Below, piece by piece: positions 54,198 through 63,705 of a stretch of 64,000 nucleotides of DNA. This DNA comes from Erythroxylum novogranatense. Taxonomy: Eukaryota; Streptophyta; Magnoliopsida; Malpighiales; Erythroxylaceae. The notes below the pieces were generated by a model. That model saw nothing but the letters and a program-made list of their open reading frames with translations. It was not told where the DNA came from and did no database searches. How positions within the stretch are numbered: the stretch's first letter is position 1; each line of letters begins with the position of its first letter. The position numbers and the translations under genes are program-made. The DNA lies in contig CM057230.1 in assembly GCA_029891385.1 (NCBI GenBank), positions 35,605,402-35,669,401 on the forward strand, read 5' to 3'.

Positions 54198-54986
54198 TGG
54201 CTGCATGAAGAGATGATCTCCAATCCAATTGTTTTGCCAAGAGGTCCAATTACTAGATCACGAGCCAAAAAGATTCAAGCAAGCATTAAATTGCCATTTA
54301 CAAGGCTTGGTGACTTTGGCTAGCAATGGCTTGCATGGACTGCATGGGATGCCACGCTTGGAGACAAGGTTGAAGATGTCAACTTTAATTTGTTACAAGT
54401 TGACATTCACGAATGAGGCTTGATTTAGTGTTTAACCACGTTTTATTAAGTTTTCCATATCGAATAGGTTTCTATTCAGTTTTCCATATCGTAATAGGTT
54501 TCCTATTTATTAAGTTTTCCATATCGTAATAGGTGTCCTATTTATTAAGTTTTCCATATCGAATAGGTTTCCTATTTTATTAAGTTTTCCATATCGTAAT
54601 AGGTTTCCTATTCTATTAAGTTTTCCATATCATAATAGGTTTTTTTATGTTATGTAAAGGCTATATATATGCCTAGGACGAATTGTTATGGGTTTTTTTT
54701 GGATGAAATTTTAACCTAAAAGCCGTTTTGCTTTTATCTTTGTGTTCTTGCTTGAATACATGCTTCAGAAACATTCAAGTAGTTTGATCAACTTTCTTGT
54801 GGAGTGTTTCAAATCTAGGATTAGAGGCTGAATTGTTTCGAATCTTAGATCTAGATCAATTCAAGGTAATCTGAATTCTAACCTTCATACTTGAGGTTGT
54901 CTTGAATTCGACTAGGGTTTTCGTGTCGAAGATTTGGGTTCGTCGTTAAGGAGTTCTCAAAGTCTATTCTTGGAGGTTCCGTATCA
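54198..54986 (+). repeat. LTR4 of element H, start truncated
   Basis: Directly follows LTR3. It begins TGGCTGCATGAAGAG, lacking about 36 bases of the LTR start. Six repeat units. Ends CCGTATCA, followed by the target copy taagt. Confidence 0.88.
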
Positions 54987-54991
54987 TAAGT

Positions 54992-55929
54992 GCATTGCAT
55001 GTAGACAGGCAAAATCAACAGTCAAACCTCATGGATTGTATACCCCTTTACCTGTGCCTACTGAACCATGGGTTGATTTGTCTATGGACTTTGTTTTGGG
55101 TCTACCTAGAACAAAGAGAGGTTTTGATAGCATCTTTGTGGTTGTGGATCGTTTTAGTAAGATGGCGATTTCATTGCATGCCATAAGACCGATGATGCTG
55201 TATATGTGGCTGACTTATTCTTTAGGGATGTTGTTAGGTTGCATGGCATTCCGAGGTCGATTGTATCCGATCGAGATACTAAGTTTTGAGCCATTTTGGC
55301 GTGTGTTGTGGGGCAAGTTAGGAACCAAATTGTTATATTCCACTACTTGTCATCCACAAACAGATGGGCAAACCGAGGTTGTGAATAGGACCTTGGGAAC
55401 TTTGTTGCGTCTGTCAGTAGTCGAAATTTGAGAACTTGGGGAATGTTTACCTTTCATTGAATTTGCATATAATAGATGGTGCATTCCACTACTGTGTTTT
55501 TCGCTTTCGAGTTGGTTTATGGTTTTAATCCTTAACTGTCTTGGATTTGGTACCTTTACCTTTGCATGAATTGTCTAGTACAAATGGAACACATAAGGTC
55601 GAGTTGGTTAAGGAACTTCACAAGAAGGCGAGGCAACACATTGAGCAAAGAACTGGGTCACGCCAGCAAGCCAACAAAGGGCGAGATTAGTGACCTTCGA
55701 ACTCGTGATTGGGTTTGGGTTCATTTGAGAAAGGAGCGATTTCCTACTCAAAGAAAATCCAAGCTGGATCCAAGAGGAGATGGTCCATTCGGTGTTGGAA
55801 AAGATCAATGACAATGCCTACAAGATTGATCTTCCGGTGAGTACAATGTTTCCGCCACTTTTAATGTTCTTGACCTTTCTCCTTTTGACATGGATTCAGC
55901 CGAGGACTAATCTTTTAAGGAGGGAGGAC
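54992..55929 (+). pseudogene. pol: Integrase core and C-terminus of element G (after H)
   Basis: Continues the zinc finger ([20 protein letters not shown]), then [20 protein letters not shown] (first Asp), [15 protein letters not shown], a damaged second-Asp region near 55265, [20 protein letters not shown] (Glu, about 55370). After shifts, IEFAYNR-like codons, [20 protein letters not shown] and RGDGPF. It ends at the purine tract TAAGGAGGGAGGA (55916-55928). The apparent start upstream of 54992 is H LTR sequence. Matches F's integrase in order and motifs. Confidence 0.87.
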
Positions 55930-56824
55930 TGATGTGAGCAAAGGCATGGATGACGATGTGCATGAAGGTGGTGGCGTGCAAGGTGAAGGCGTGCATGGAG
56001 GTTTGGACTTGAAGAAGAGCTTGCGGATCAAGGCCAAGGAAGAGACCGTCCATATCAATTGGGCCAATGACTAGGGCGGGCTAAGAGGATCAAAGAGGCT
56101 TTGTATGCGATTTGGGCTCATTTATGGAAGACATGCATCATGCTAATCCTATAGAGGAGAGTTATTTGGGTCAAAACTCAAATGGATCCACTTAACTCAA
56201 GTCTTTGGGTCGAGATATGCATGTGGCTTGAGGACTTGCATGAATGGGTTGTTTTAATTCACTTGAGCCCAACTTATGTGGACTTAAGTGATCAGCAAAG
56301 GCACACCCATCAAACCAGACATGGGGCATTTTCATTAGCTTTCTTGGACTTATTATTTACTTGGGCTTTCTTGTATTATTAGCCCAACTCATTAGTCACT
56401 TAAAACCTAGTATTTATAGACTTATTTTAGGTCGATCAAAAGGCATCGATTCAGATTATTGTGTGCACCACCGGCTTCCAACTTGAGAGAAAACAAACCT
56501 TCTCTTGTTCTTGTTACCTTAAGAACTTATTTCACTTATCAATTGCTTTCCCAATTGTGGCGTGTTTGAGTTCTTTCTTTGAATTCAATTCGATCATCGG
56601 GTTATCTAAGGCGTGTCTTTAGGGGTGTCGAGGATTGATTTCATACGTATCTTAGTTAGTTTTGCTTGTCAATTTTCGAATTCAAGTCTGTTCTTCCTTG
56701 TTCTTCATAACCGACGCAAGTTCTTCCAACAATTCAATCATTCCAGCCATACCCAGAGCTTGGATTTATTCCTTATACAAGATCAACGCAAATTCCTCTT
56801 CAATCCTTCCGTTGGTGCGTGTTA
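55930..56824 (+). repeat. 3' LTR of element G
   Basis: TGATGTGAGCAAAGGC...GGTGCGTGTTA, 895 bp. The U3 tail frame is more damaged than in the 5' LTR. For example, CTG in the 5' copy appears as CG in the word ACCGTCC near 56045. Confidence 0.92.
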
Positions 56825-56829
56825 CGAGT

Positions 56830-57738
56830 AAAGCGTATAAAGGACCAACTCCAAATTTATGTGCAAAACTATGTTGAAAGTGGGCTGTCCAAATATGGAA
56901 AGTCCATATATGGAAATGTTTTGGAGCCTAAGTATGTCTACATAATTGGGCTAACAGATTAGTTTGGAATGTTTGTGTTTTTGAGCTTGTTTTGGGTCAA
57001 ATTTGGGTTTGTTTTGTTATGGGTTGTTTTTATTTGTCTCCTTTGGGTTTAGAATAAGTGAAATGGGCTACTTTTCAAGGGGGCCACATTGGTTTTTAGT
57101 CACTTCTTTTTCAGACTTGGTTTATGGGTTCATTTTAGCTTTTTAAGTTAGAATACATGGGCCCCTTGTTATTTTACTTAAGCCCATTTCGAAATCCACT
57201 AGCTTTAGGTTTAATTAAACATGTTTTAGGGTTTTGTGGCTGTCATATTCACTCTCCATCTTATTCTCTCCAACAGCCACCTCTCTCTCAACATTGAAGA
57301 TTGTCTTTTCATCTCACCCACCTTCTCCACCACATTTTTTCCACATCAGCCATTTTCTTTACGACCTTGAAGACATTTATTTCAGTTATTTATTGTTTTG
57401 TCTTACATTGTAATGCCTATAACAAGGCTATATTCAACAAGTTGTATTTCGAAAATTACAGATCTGAATGAAAAAGAGATTGCTTTCTTTTATGTTTATG
57501 CACAAGGTGTTCTTATTGATTGCAATTGAGTTTATCTTTTGTTATCAATTTTAATTCCTATTTCTTGTGTTCTTGAGTGCTTAACGATTGGGGTTTATGA
57601 TTTCTAAAATTAACTTGGGTTCTTGTCATAAGTGTTCTTGGGTAAGAACAAATCCTAATCTGATTGCTTGTTGAGATACTAATTCGATTTAATTGGTAAC
57701 GAGTTCTAAGGGTCGCATGGTCCCGGGTTCCGTGATCA
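56830..57738 (+). repeat. Solo LTR P, last 909 bp
   Basis: Resumes with codons for KRIKDQLQIYVQNYVESG and runs on to a stop at about 56960. Ends TTCCGTGATCA at 57738, followed by atact. The LTR totals about 1158 bp with no internal region. It contains AT- and CT-rich stretches (57240-57370) and no other gene. Confidence 0.85.
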
Positions 57739-58300
57739 ATACTAGAATATCATCAAAATAGACGCCACATACTTTCCAATAAAATACTGAAACACATGAT
57801 TCATCAAACTCATAAAAGTATTTACTGCATTAGTCAAGCCAAAAGGCATAACTATCCACTCATATAACCCAAACTTAGTTTTGAAAGCGTTTTCCACTCA
57901 TCACCCTTTTTCATGTAATTTGATGGTACCCACTTCTAAGATCAATTTTAGAAAATATACAAGCACCATGCAACTCATCAAGCATATCATCTAAACTAGA
58001 GATAGGTAACGATATTTCATCGTGATTTTATTGATGGCTCTACAACAACACACATTCTCCATTTGCCATCTTTCTTAGAACAAGTATAATCGGCACAAAG
58101 ACACGGCTCAAGCTTTCTCTCACAAAGCCCTTTTTCATAAGCTCTTCAACTTGTCTTTGGATCTCGTTAGTTTCTTCCGGAATGGCTCTATACGCAGGCC
58201 TATTCAGAATTGAAGCTCCGGGAAGGAAGTCTATACCGTGCTCAATGCCTCTCAAAGGGGGCAATCCATCAGGAATGTCCTCCGGAAATAAGTCGTTGAA
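57739..58300 (-). pseudogene. pol: RT 5' half of element O
   Basis: The minus strand from 58300: [54 protein letters not shown], then shifted [13 protein letters not shown] codons, [17 protein letters not shown] (near 57990), YHQIR, the FGLTNA palm region and the FDDILVY codons at 57744-57775. Insertion P cuts directly after this; 40684 continues. More indels than in D. Confidence 0.85.
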
Positions 58301-58970
58301 GTTCTGCAACAAAGACAAAACACTAGACGGCAAAGATGGATCAAGCTTATTAATAGTTAAGAAAACATCTTTATATAAGAGTATATAAGATTCTTCACAT
58401 TTTAAAGCTATCTCACTTTTTCCAGCAAATAAAGTCACTCCCTTTTCTTCATTTTTTTTCACTCATTTTACTTTCTCTCCCTTTTTCTTTCTTTTCTTTT
58501 GCCTTCAATTTGCATTCTTTCTCAATCCTCACTTGATCCTCATAAGCTTGAATGGGCCTAAGAGGTTTCAGCACCATATTTTTACCATGGAAAGGAAAAG
58601 AATAACAATTTTATATCCATCATGCCTAACTTTTCTATCAAATTGCCATGGCCTACCAAGCAAAACATGTCCAGCATACATTGGTGCAACATCACATAAA
58701 ATCTCATCATGATACTTGCCAATAGAAAATGCAACCATCACTTGTTTGGGGACTTTCACCTCACCACAATCATTTAGCCATTGCAATTTATATGGTCTAG
58801 GATGTTTCAAAATAGGCAAATTAAGCATGTCAACAAGTGCTAGCAACATTAGTACAACTTCCACCATCTATGATCATGCTACAAACTTTACCATTAATGA
58901 GACACCTTGTATGAAAGATGTGCTCACGTTGTTCTTCATCAAGATCTTCTTTGGTTGGATATTAAGAGCA
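58301..58970 (-). pseudogene. pol: Protease and spacer of element O
   Basis: From about 58970: a shifted piece around the active site (GGSCTNV codons near 58850; two or three bases lost), LPILKHPRPYKLQWLNDCG, EVKVPKQVMVAFSIGKYHDE, ILCDVAPMYAGHVLLGRPWQ and FDRKVRHDGYK, then LRPIQAYEDQ-like coding and the Lys/Glu spacer with SEIALKCEESYILLYKDVFL. Same layout as M. Confidence 0.83.
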
Positions 58971-59009
58971 CGCTTAGCCACAAGGGCTTCACCAACCTCA
59001 AGATCACAA

Positions 59010-60074
59010 TCAACATCGAAGCATCCACAATGGAGCCACATCATCATAGTCATCACTGTCACTACTTTCACTAGCAACATCACCATTCTCAAGTAAAATC
59101 ATAGTTCTTTTGTTAGGGCATTGAGAAGCAATATGACCAAAACCTTGACATTTAAAGCACTTAACTTTATAAGAAGGATTAGAAGAAGAAGAGGGTTTAG
59201 AGTCATTTTTACCCTTAGGATTTGGAGTAGAGAATTTAGGCTTACTTTCCTCTTTTGGCTTGATGTCTCCCTTGGATTTGAAGAAATTTGTGGCCTCCTT
59301 CAAGGTTTTCTTCCAAGAACTTGACCCAGAAACATTTTGGATCTTTAATTGCTTTTCTACCAAGACGGCCTTATGTAACAACTCATCCATGTCAAGGAAA
59401 TTTTGCAGCTCTACAATGGAAGCAATTTCAGGGTCCAAACCATCAAGAAATCTTCTCATGGTAGCCTCCATGTCTTCCCCAACATTGGCCCTAATCATGA
59501 TGATCTCCATCTCTTGGTGGTACTCTTCAACACTCATAGATCCTTCCCTCAATCTTTGCAGCCGCTTGAACAAGTCTCGATAGTAATGACTTGGAACAAA
59601 GCGCTTTCTCATGATGGCTTTCATTTCTTGCCATGTGCAGATTGGTTTTTCAAGATTCTTCCTTCTATTTATATGCAATTGATCCAACCAAATACTAGCA
59701 TAGTCACACAATTCAACAGCAGCAAGTTTTATCTTTTTCTCTTCACTATATGTATGACACTCAAATACATGTTCTATTTTCGTATCCCATTCTAAATATA
59801 ATTCAGGATCATTTTTTCCTTAAAAGGAAGAGATTTTCAATTTTATGTTATCGAGTTCATTATGAGAAGAAGCTTGTCTGCCTCTCCTAGTGTTGGGGCC
59901 TTCATCCTCGGATTGCACATCTTCATCTTCTCCATGGAACACTCTTCTAGGACCTTTGGAGTTTGAGGTGGATTGGATGTCATCCAACCTAGCATTCAAC
60001 ATCTGGAATTGATCTTGCACAGCCTTCATAAAGACTTTAAGATCTTATTCAGGTGATTCATCTTCTTGATACAT
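59010..60074 (-). pseudogene. gag: gag of element O
   Basis: The ATG at 60074 (MYQEDESPE) is followed by an in-frame TAA, then [19 protein letters not shown] (coiled-coil-like) and [20 protein letters not shown]. After a stop near 59820, a 233-codon frame: [73 protein letters not shown], a Lys/Ser-rich linker and a complete knuckle [14 protein letters not shown] (about 59117-59158). One of the better-preserved gags here. Confidence 0.87.
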
Positions 60075-60605
60075 ATTTATGAACTGCAGAATGTTAGTGA
60101 ACAAAAAAAAATGAACCTCACCACTCAACCTCACGTGTATACACTCAACAAATGTCAAACCACTAGTGTTTCACACAAAAATGGGCTTTTTCTATAATGT
60201 AAACACTCTTGCCTTTTACCACTCAACTTGCTTTATGTAGTATCCTTATTCAAAACAAGACACAATCAAATAGAAGCAATCAAACCAAGTGGCAACCAAG
60301 ATTAGAATCCCAAGATAAATTTCTCACAGAATCCAAAAGGGAAAATAGAGTGTGGGAAAAAATGGTATAAGGAATGAATTAAGGAAGTGATTATCTTAGA
60401 AAATCAAACTTGAAGCTAAAGAAAGATGAATGAGGCAAGAAATGAAATAGGAAACTAAAAGCAAAATAGGAAAGTAACTGAAATAAGAAAGTGAAGCAAA
60501 TAGGAAAGCAAGCAAGTTCCAAGCAATACAAGATAGGAAAGTACTTGCAATTAGGAAAGTAGCAAACTTGGACTCCACTTCTCTAAAACTTGAATCACAC
60601 ACTCT
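60075..60605 (-). promoter_or_regulatory. 5' leader of element O, truncated
   Basis: Sense order: AAG/GGAAAG-rich repeats, GGTAAAAGGCAAGAGTGTTT (plus 60203-60222), AAACACTAG (near 60165), CACGTG (60132-60137). Compared with M, the part from the primer site through the long purine tract is missing; at about 60605 the sequence jumps into the LTR. Confidence 0.7.
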
Positions 60606-60737
60606 GATTCAATTTCAGCTCCTAAGCCTCCTTTTGCAAGCTCATGTCCATGCAAGTCACTTCCTAGCCTTCCTTGAGGCGAATCACACCATGGATACTT
60701 CCCTTCTTGTCTTTCACATGTCCATGGTTCTCCATCA
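60606..60737 (-). repeat. 5' LTR fragment of element O
   Basis: Only the first about 130 bp of the LTR remain (sense start TGATGGAGAACCATGG at 60737). A deletion removed the rest together with the primer site. The outer end abuts the AT-rich block. Confidence 0.85.
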
Positions 60738-61260
60738 CATATGCACACAAGTATTACAATAATGTATATAACTAAAGTCACTACCATAGTGGTAGACATA
60801 CACACATGGTACATATGTATAATGGTAACATGCAATGGTTAACATATAATAGTACATTATGCATGCATACATAATTTATGTTCCCAAATTGTAGTATGTA
60901 TGCATGTATACATATGTACATTTATACATATGTATTATGTTACCATGTATTAAATTAGTTATACATGGTATTATTGGTACATACTATATTACATATTACT
61001 ATAGTCTAAAATAGTATAATTGTTATACTATACATAACTAATACGTATACTATTTAGTTATGTATAGTACATATACAAAACTAATTAGTATATGTATTGT
61101 TTAGTGCATAGTACACATGTAAGTACACATGTACCTTACGTATATGTATATTTACATATAAATAAACTATACAATGGTACAAATGTGATATGTGCCATAA
61201 TATTTACATTCCTAGTAAATGTATGTAATACACTACAGATACCATATACAAATAGTTTTA
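60738..61260. repeat. Second AT-rich block
   Basis: Same word use as 13566-15711 (ACATATGTATAATGG, ACATGCATAC, TATGTACATTT), no coding. It directly abuts the LTR end of O, as the first block abuts D. Possibly once continuous with it. Confidence 0.55.
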
Positions 61261-61440
61261 GATAGAGATCCAATATATGGAGAGCAATAGGACTAAATGG
61301 ATCCCGATGAGATTGGGATATGTCCCGATGAGATCGCGACGTTGATATTGCTGAAATAGGTCTTCGGTATTTTTCCATAATGGGACCCTAGAGATCGACC
61401 CCAGTGACTGGACCACTTCACATTTATATACATATATATA
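61261..61440. other. Unassigned unique-looking stretch
   Basis: Mixed-composition sequence with a tandem pair of TCCCGATGAGAT words (61304-61315, 61324-61335). No open frame or element end recognised. It may include the start of the copia LTR that ends at 62107. Confidence 0.3.
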
Positions 61441-61448
61441 TCTTATTA

Positions 61449-61547
<99 letters not shown>

Positions 61548-61581
61548 ATCAACGTGGAAAGGAGAAGGAGAAGACATGTAT

Positions 61582-61655
<74 letters not shown>
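61441..61655. repeat. Two (TA)n tracts around a 50-bp spacer
   Basis: (TA)n at about 61450-61536 and 61584-61651, with GTGTGTGTGTGATCAACGTG-like sequence between. The tracts have nearly the same flanks (TATCTTA before, AACGTGGAA after), so the unit may have been duplicated. The 84-codon Ile-Tyr frame across it is meaningless. Confidence 0.9.
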
Positions 61656-62107
61656 TAACGTGGAAGCTTCACCAACTTTGCATTAAATGTCTTTAATTAC
61701 TAAAGAGATAAATGGCAAATGAAGGAAAAAAGAGGATGATGGTCGTTGGTTTTGAAGAAAGGTTTTGAAAATAAAAGGCTTTTTTCTCTTCATTCATCTT
61801 CATCATCGATCATCACTCTACATCATCTTCTCCAAGCTTCTCCTTCATCGTCTTCTCCTAGCTCTCCAAGAATAAGGTAAGATCTAGCAGTCTTCACTTT
61901 ATTCTAGCTATTCCCGGGTCAAAGGGTTTGCCCCGATTAGGTTCTCTGACTTTTGCGTGGATACCGTTAGAGACGGTCTCCTTTGGTTGTTATGGTTTGA
62001 CATTGTTATATAGACACATGGATCCTGACTTTTGGGAAGGTCCCGGAATAAAAATTTTTGTTTTCCGCAACGTGTGCATGTGATGCACACACCGGGATTT
62101 TCCTACA
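61656..62107 (+). repeat. 3' portion of a Ty1/copia-type 5' LTR
   Basis: Ends TTTTCCTACA at 62107, then one base and TGGTATCAGAGCC, the usual copia LTR/primer-site junction. It contains CT-rich leader-like sequence and a possible splice donor (AAGGTAAGAT, 61875-61884). The LTR start was not found; it may lie in or before the (TA)n tracts. Confidence 0.6.
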
Positions 62108-62108
62108 G

Positions 62109-62121
62109 TGGTATCAGAGCC
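62109..62121 (+). other. Primer-binding site of copia-type element
   Basis: TGGTATCAGAGCC, an exact Met-tRNA match. Confidence 0.85.
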
Positions 62122-62580
62122 ACTTGTATCATATATAACGAAGAAATCATAACAAGGTTGGAGCTGCCTATTGGTTGTGACGATGATGCTTCACGACCGT
62201 GTTAAATTCAAATCAAGATAGAAATCTTGTTTTCAAAATTTTCTTGCCCAGATGTGCTCATAAGATGTTGTTGAATATGTCTGTGGAAGAACATAATTTA
62301 TCAATGTGATTTGATATGGTTTTGCTAATTTATTCCCTTATATTCTGGTTGCTGTGTTTGTGCACATTCCTTAAACAGGCATGCTTGTAAATTCGAGAAT
62401 AAATTGTAGATTTTTTTTTTCAGATTTTCTTTCACCTATATGTCTCTAAGATGTTTATAATTGTCTATAAGGATGGAAAAATATTTTTGAGGTGATTTAC
62501 TATTTATTTGAGAATTTATCGTGTGCTGTTGGGAATATCTATGTTGAGGAACACAGATTCGACATTGGTTTTGTTGCTGA
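62122..62580 (+). other. Leader of the copia-type element, then cut off
   Basis: T-rich untranslated sequence without a gag start. At about 62580 it is replaced by the gag of element K, so the rest of the copia element is deleted or displaced. Confidence 0.5.
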
Positions 62581-62742
62581 GGCTTGATCTTGTCTATCAA
62601 ATTTATCACTGACATCCCTGAACATGTTCTCAATCCTTTGGAATTGATGTTGCATAGCCTCTAAAGTAAAGAATGTGTGTTGATCAGCCTCACTATTCTT
62701 TTCATCCTTATCACTACCTTTACTATCCTTTGAATTGGTCAT
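62581..62742 (-). pseudogene. gag: gag N-terminus of element K
   Basis: MTNSKDSKGSDKDEKNSE, then FTLEAMQHQFQRIENMF and RDVSDKFDRQDQA, where it is cut; the residues that follow are read from copia leader. About 54 codons. The start is confirmed by A and C and by TTTTGCAGG just upstream (plus 62752-62762). Confidence 0.88.
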
Positions 62743-63553
62743 GATGTAAAACCTGCAAAAGCACGTTAGAATAGCTCCTCACACACTCCCTCACTTGTTT
62801 CTCTCTAAATCAGATTGGAAACCCTCTTGTTTCACTCAAGAAGATGGCTTTTACCCTCAAATGAGCTTACACACTCTTGCCTTTTACCATTTTAGATTCT
62901 AGCACAATTTTACATGTCCGGATCAATCACTACCAACCAAATAAGCACAACAGCAACTTAATTCAAAAGGAAAGCAATGAATACCTAAATAAAGGAAGAA
63001 AAACACAAAGTTAGATGCAATTTAATGTAAAGAAAACAATGAAGACGAAAATAAACACATACTAGATGGAGAAAACGTATGTGAACGATTTTTGGTGCCA
63101 ATTGAGCAATATGAAACAAGATTACTCAATTCAAGTGTAATGGAAACAAAAAGGACAACAAACAAAAAAAAAACAAAGAGTTGAAGAAAAGACGAAACTA
63201 GGAATTAAACTCAACCCTAAACCCAAATTAACAAGAACATTCCAATCTGCCCCAATTACTCAAGAACTTAAAGATAAGCAATTATATCAAAGACACACGT
63301 TTTGTGCAAAGAACGTAAATCTTGAAACAAGAAAGTGTTTCTTGGTGCAAGAAAACAAGTCTGGATGAGTTTCTTGAATGAAGGATGTGTTCTTGATGAA
63401 TCTTGAATAATAAAGAAACGAAATTAAAGAATTCTTGAATGATCGATTCGTCTTGATGAATCTTGCAAGCAAATCAACTCAAACTCACAAAGATTCACAA
63501 TCTTGATTTTCTTTTTTTACTTCTTTCTTTCTTTCTTTCTTTCTTTCTTCTTT

Positions 63554-63601
<48 letters not shown>

Positions 63602-63705
63602 TTCTTTCTTTCTTTCTTTCTTCTTTTTTCAATTTTAATGATGAACTAACTATAATAATCAAGAACAAATAGAAAATTAAAGATAAAGATTGAATTTAAA
63701 ACCTA
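62743..63705 (-). promoter_or_regulatory. 5' leader of element K
   Basis: Sense order: GAAA microsatellite (plus 63515-63630), T-rich section, GGTAAAAGGCAAGAGTGTG (62871-62890), two AAACA-G boxes (near 62826 and 62795; the second reads CAAGTG instead of CACGTG), and TTTTGCAGG before the ATG. Same order as C. Confidence 0.72.
63515..63630. repeat. TTTC microsatellite in leader of K
   Basis: Mostly perfect TTTC units, longer and purer than in A or C. Confidence 0.92.

Larger units (their letters stand above)
46610..54986 (+). mobile_element. Element H with extra tandem LTRs
   Basis: Flanked by caagt (46605-46609) and taagt (54987-54991) in G's integrase. It contains LTR1 (46610-47425), primer site, leader, gag, protease, RT, RNase H, integrase, LTR2 (52598-53375), a six-base remnant, LTR3 (53382-54197) and LTR4 (54198-54986). 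Four LTRs with a single internal region point to unequal recombination or joined cDNAs followed by internal deletion. Innermost and youngest of its nest. Family is distinct (LTR start TGATGCGAATCAGC). Confidence 0.9.
40939..56824 (+). mobile_element. Element G: full-length sister of F (7.5 kb net), host of H
   Basis: LTRs 40939-41835 (897 bp) and 55930-56824 (895 bp), flanked by cgagc (40934-40938) and cgagt (56825-56829) in solo LTR P. Internal: primer site, leader with eight-unit minisatellite, gag, protease, RT, RNase H, integrase (split by H at 46609/54992) and purine tract. Removing H gives a net length like F's. Reading frames carry many 1-2 base breaks. Confidence 0.9.
40060..60737 (-). 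mobile_element. Element O: gypsy element of the M/D family, host of nest P-G-H
   Basis: Minus order: LTR start fragment (60737 to 60606), leader, gag, protease, RT (to 57744), then insertion P, then RT remainder fused to the integrase end (40684 to 40072), purine tract (40072-40060) and the LTR shared with D. P is flanked by atact (40685-40689, 57739-57743) in O's RT. The 5' LTR lost most of its length together with part of the leader and primer site. Integrase core and RNase H are deleted at about 40388. Confidence 0.87.

Noticed and set aside
61404..61658. 84-codon open frame of Ile-Tyr repeats
   Set aside because: Translation of (TA)n microsatellites; no real composition or context of a gene.
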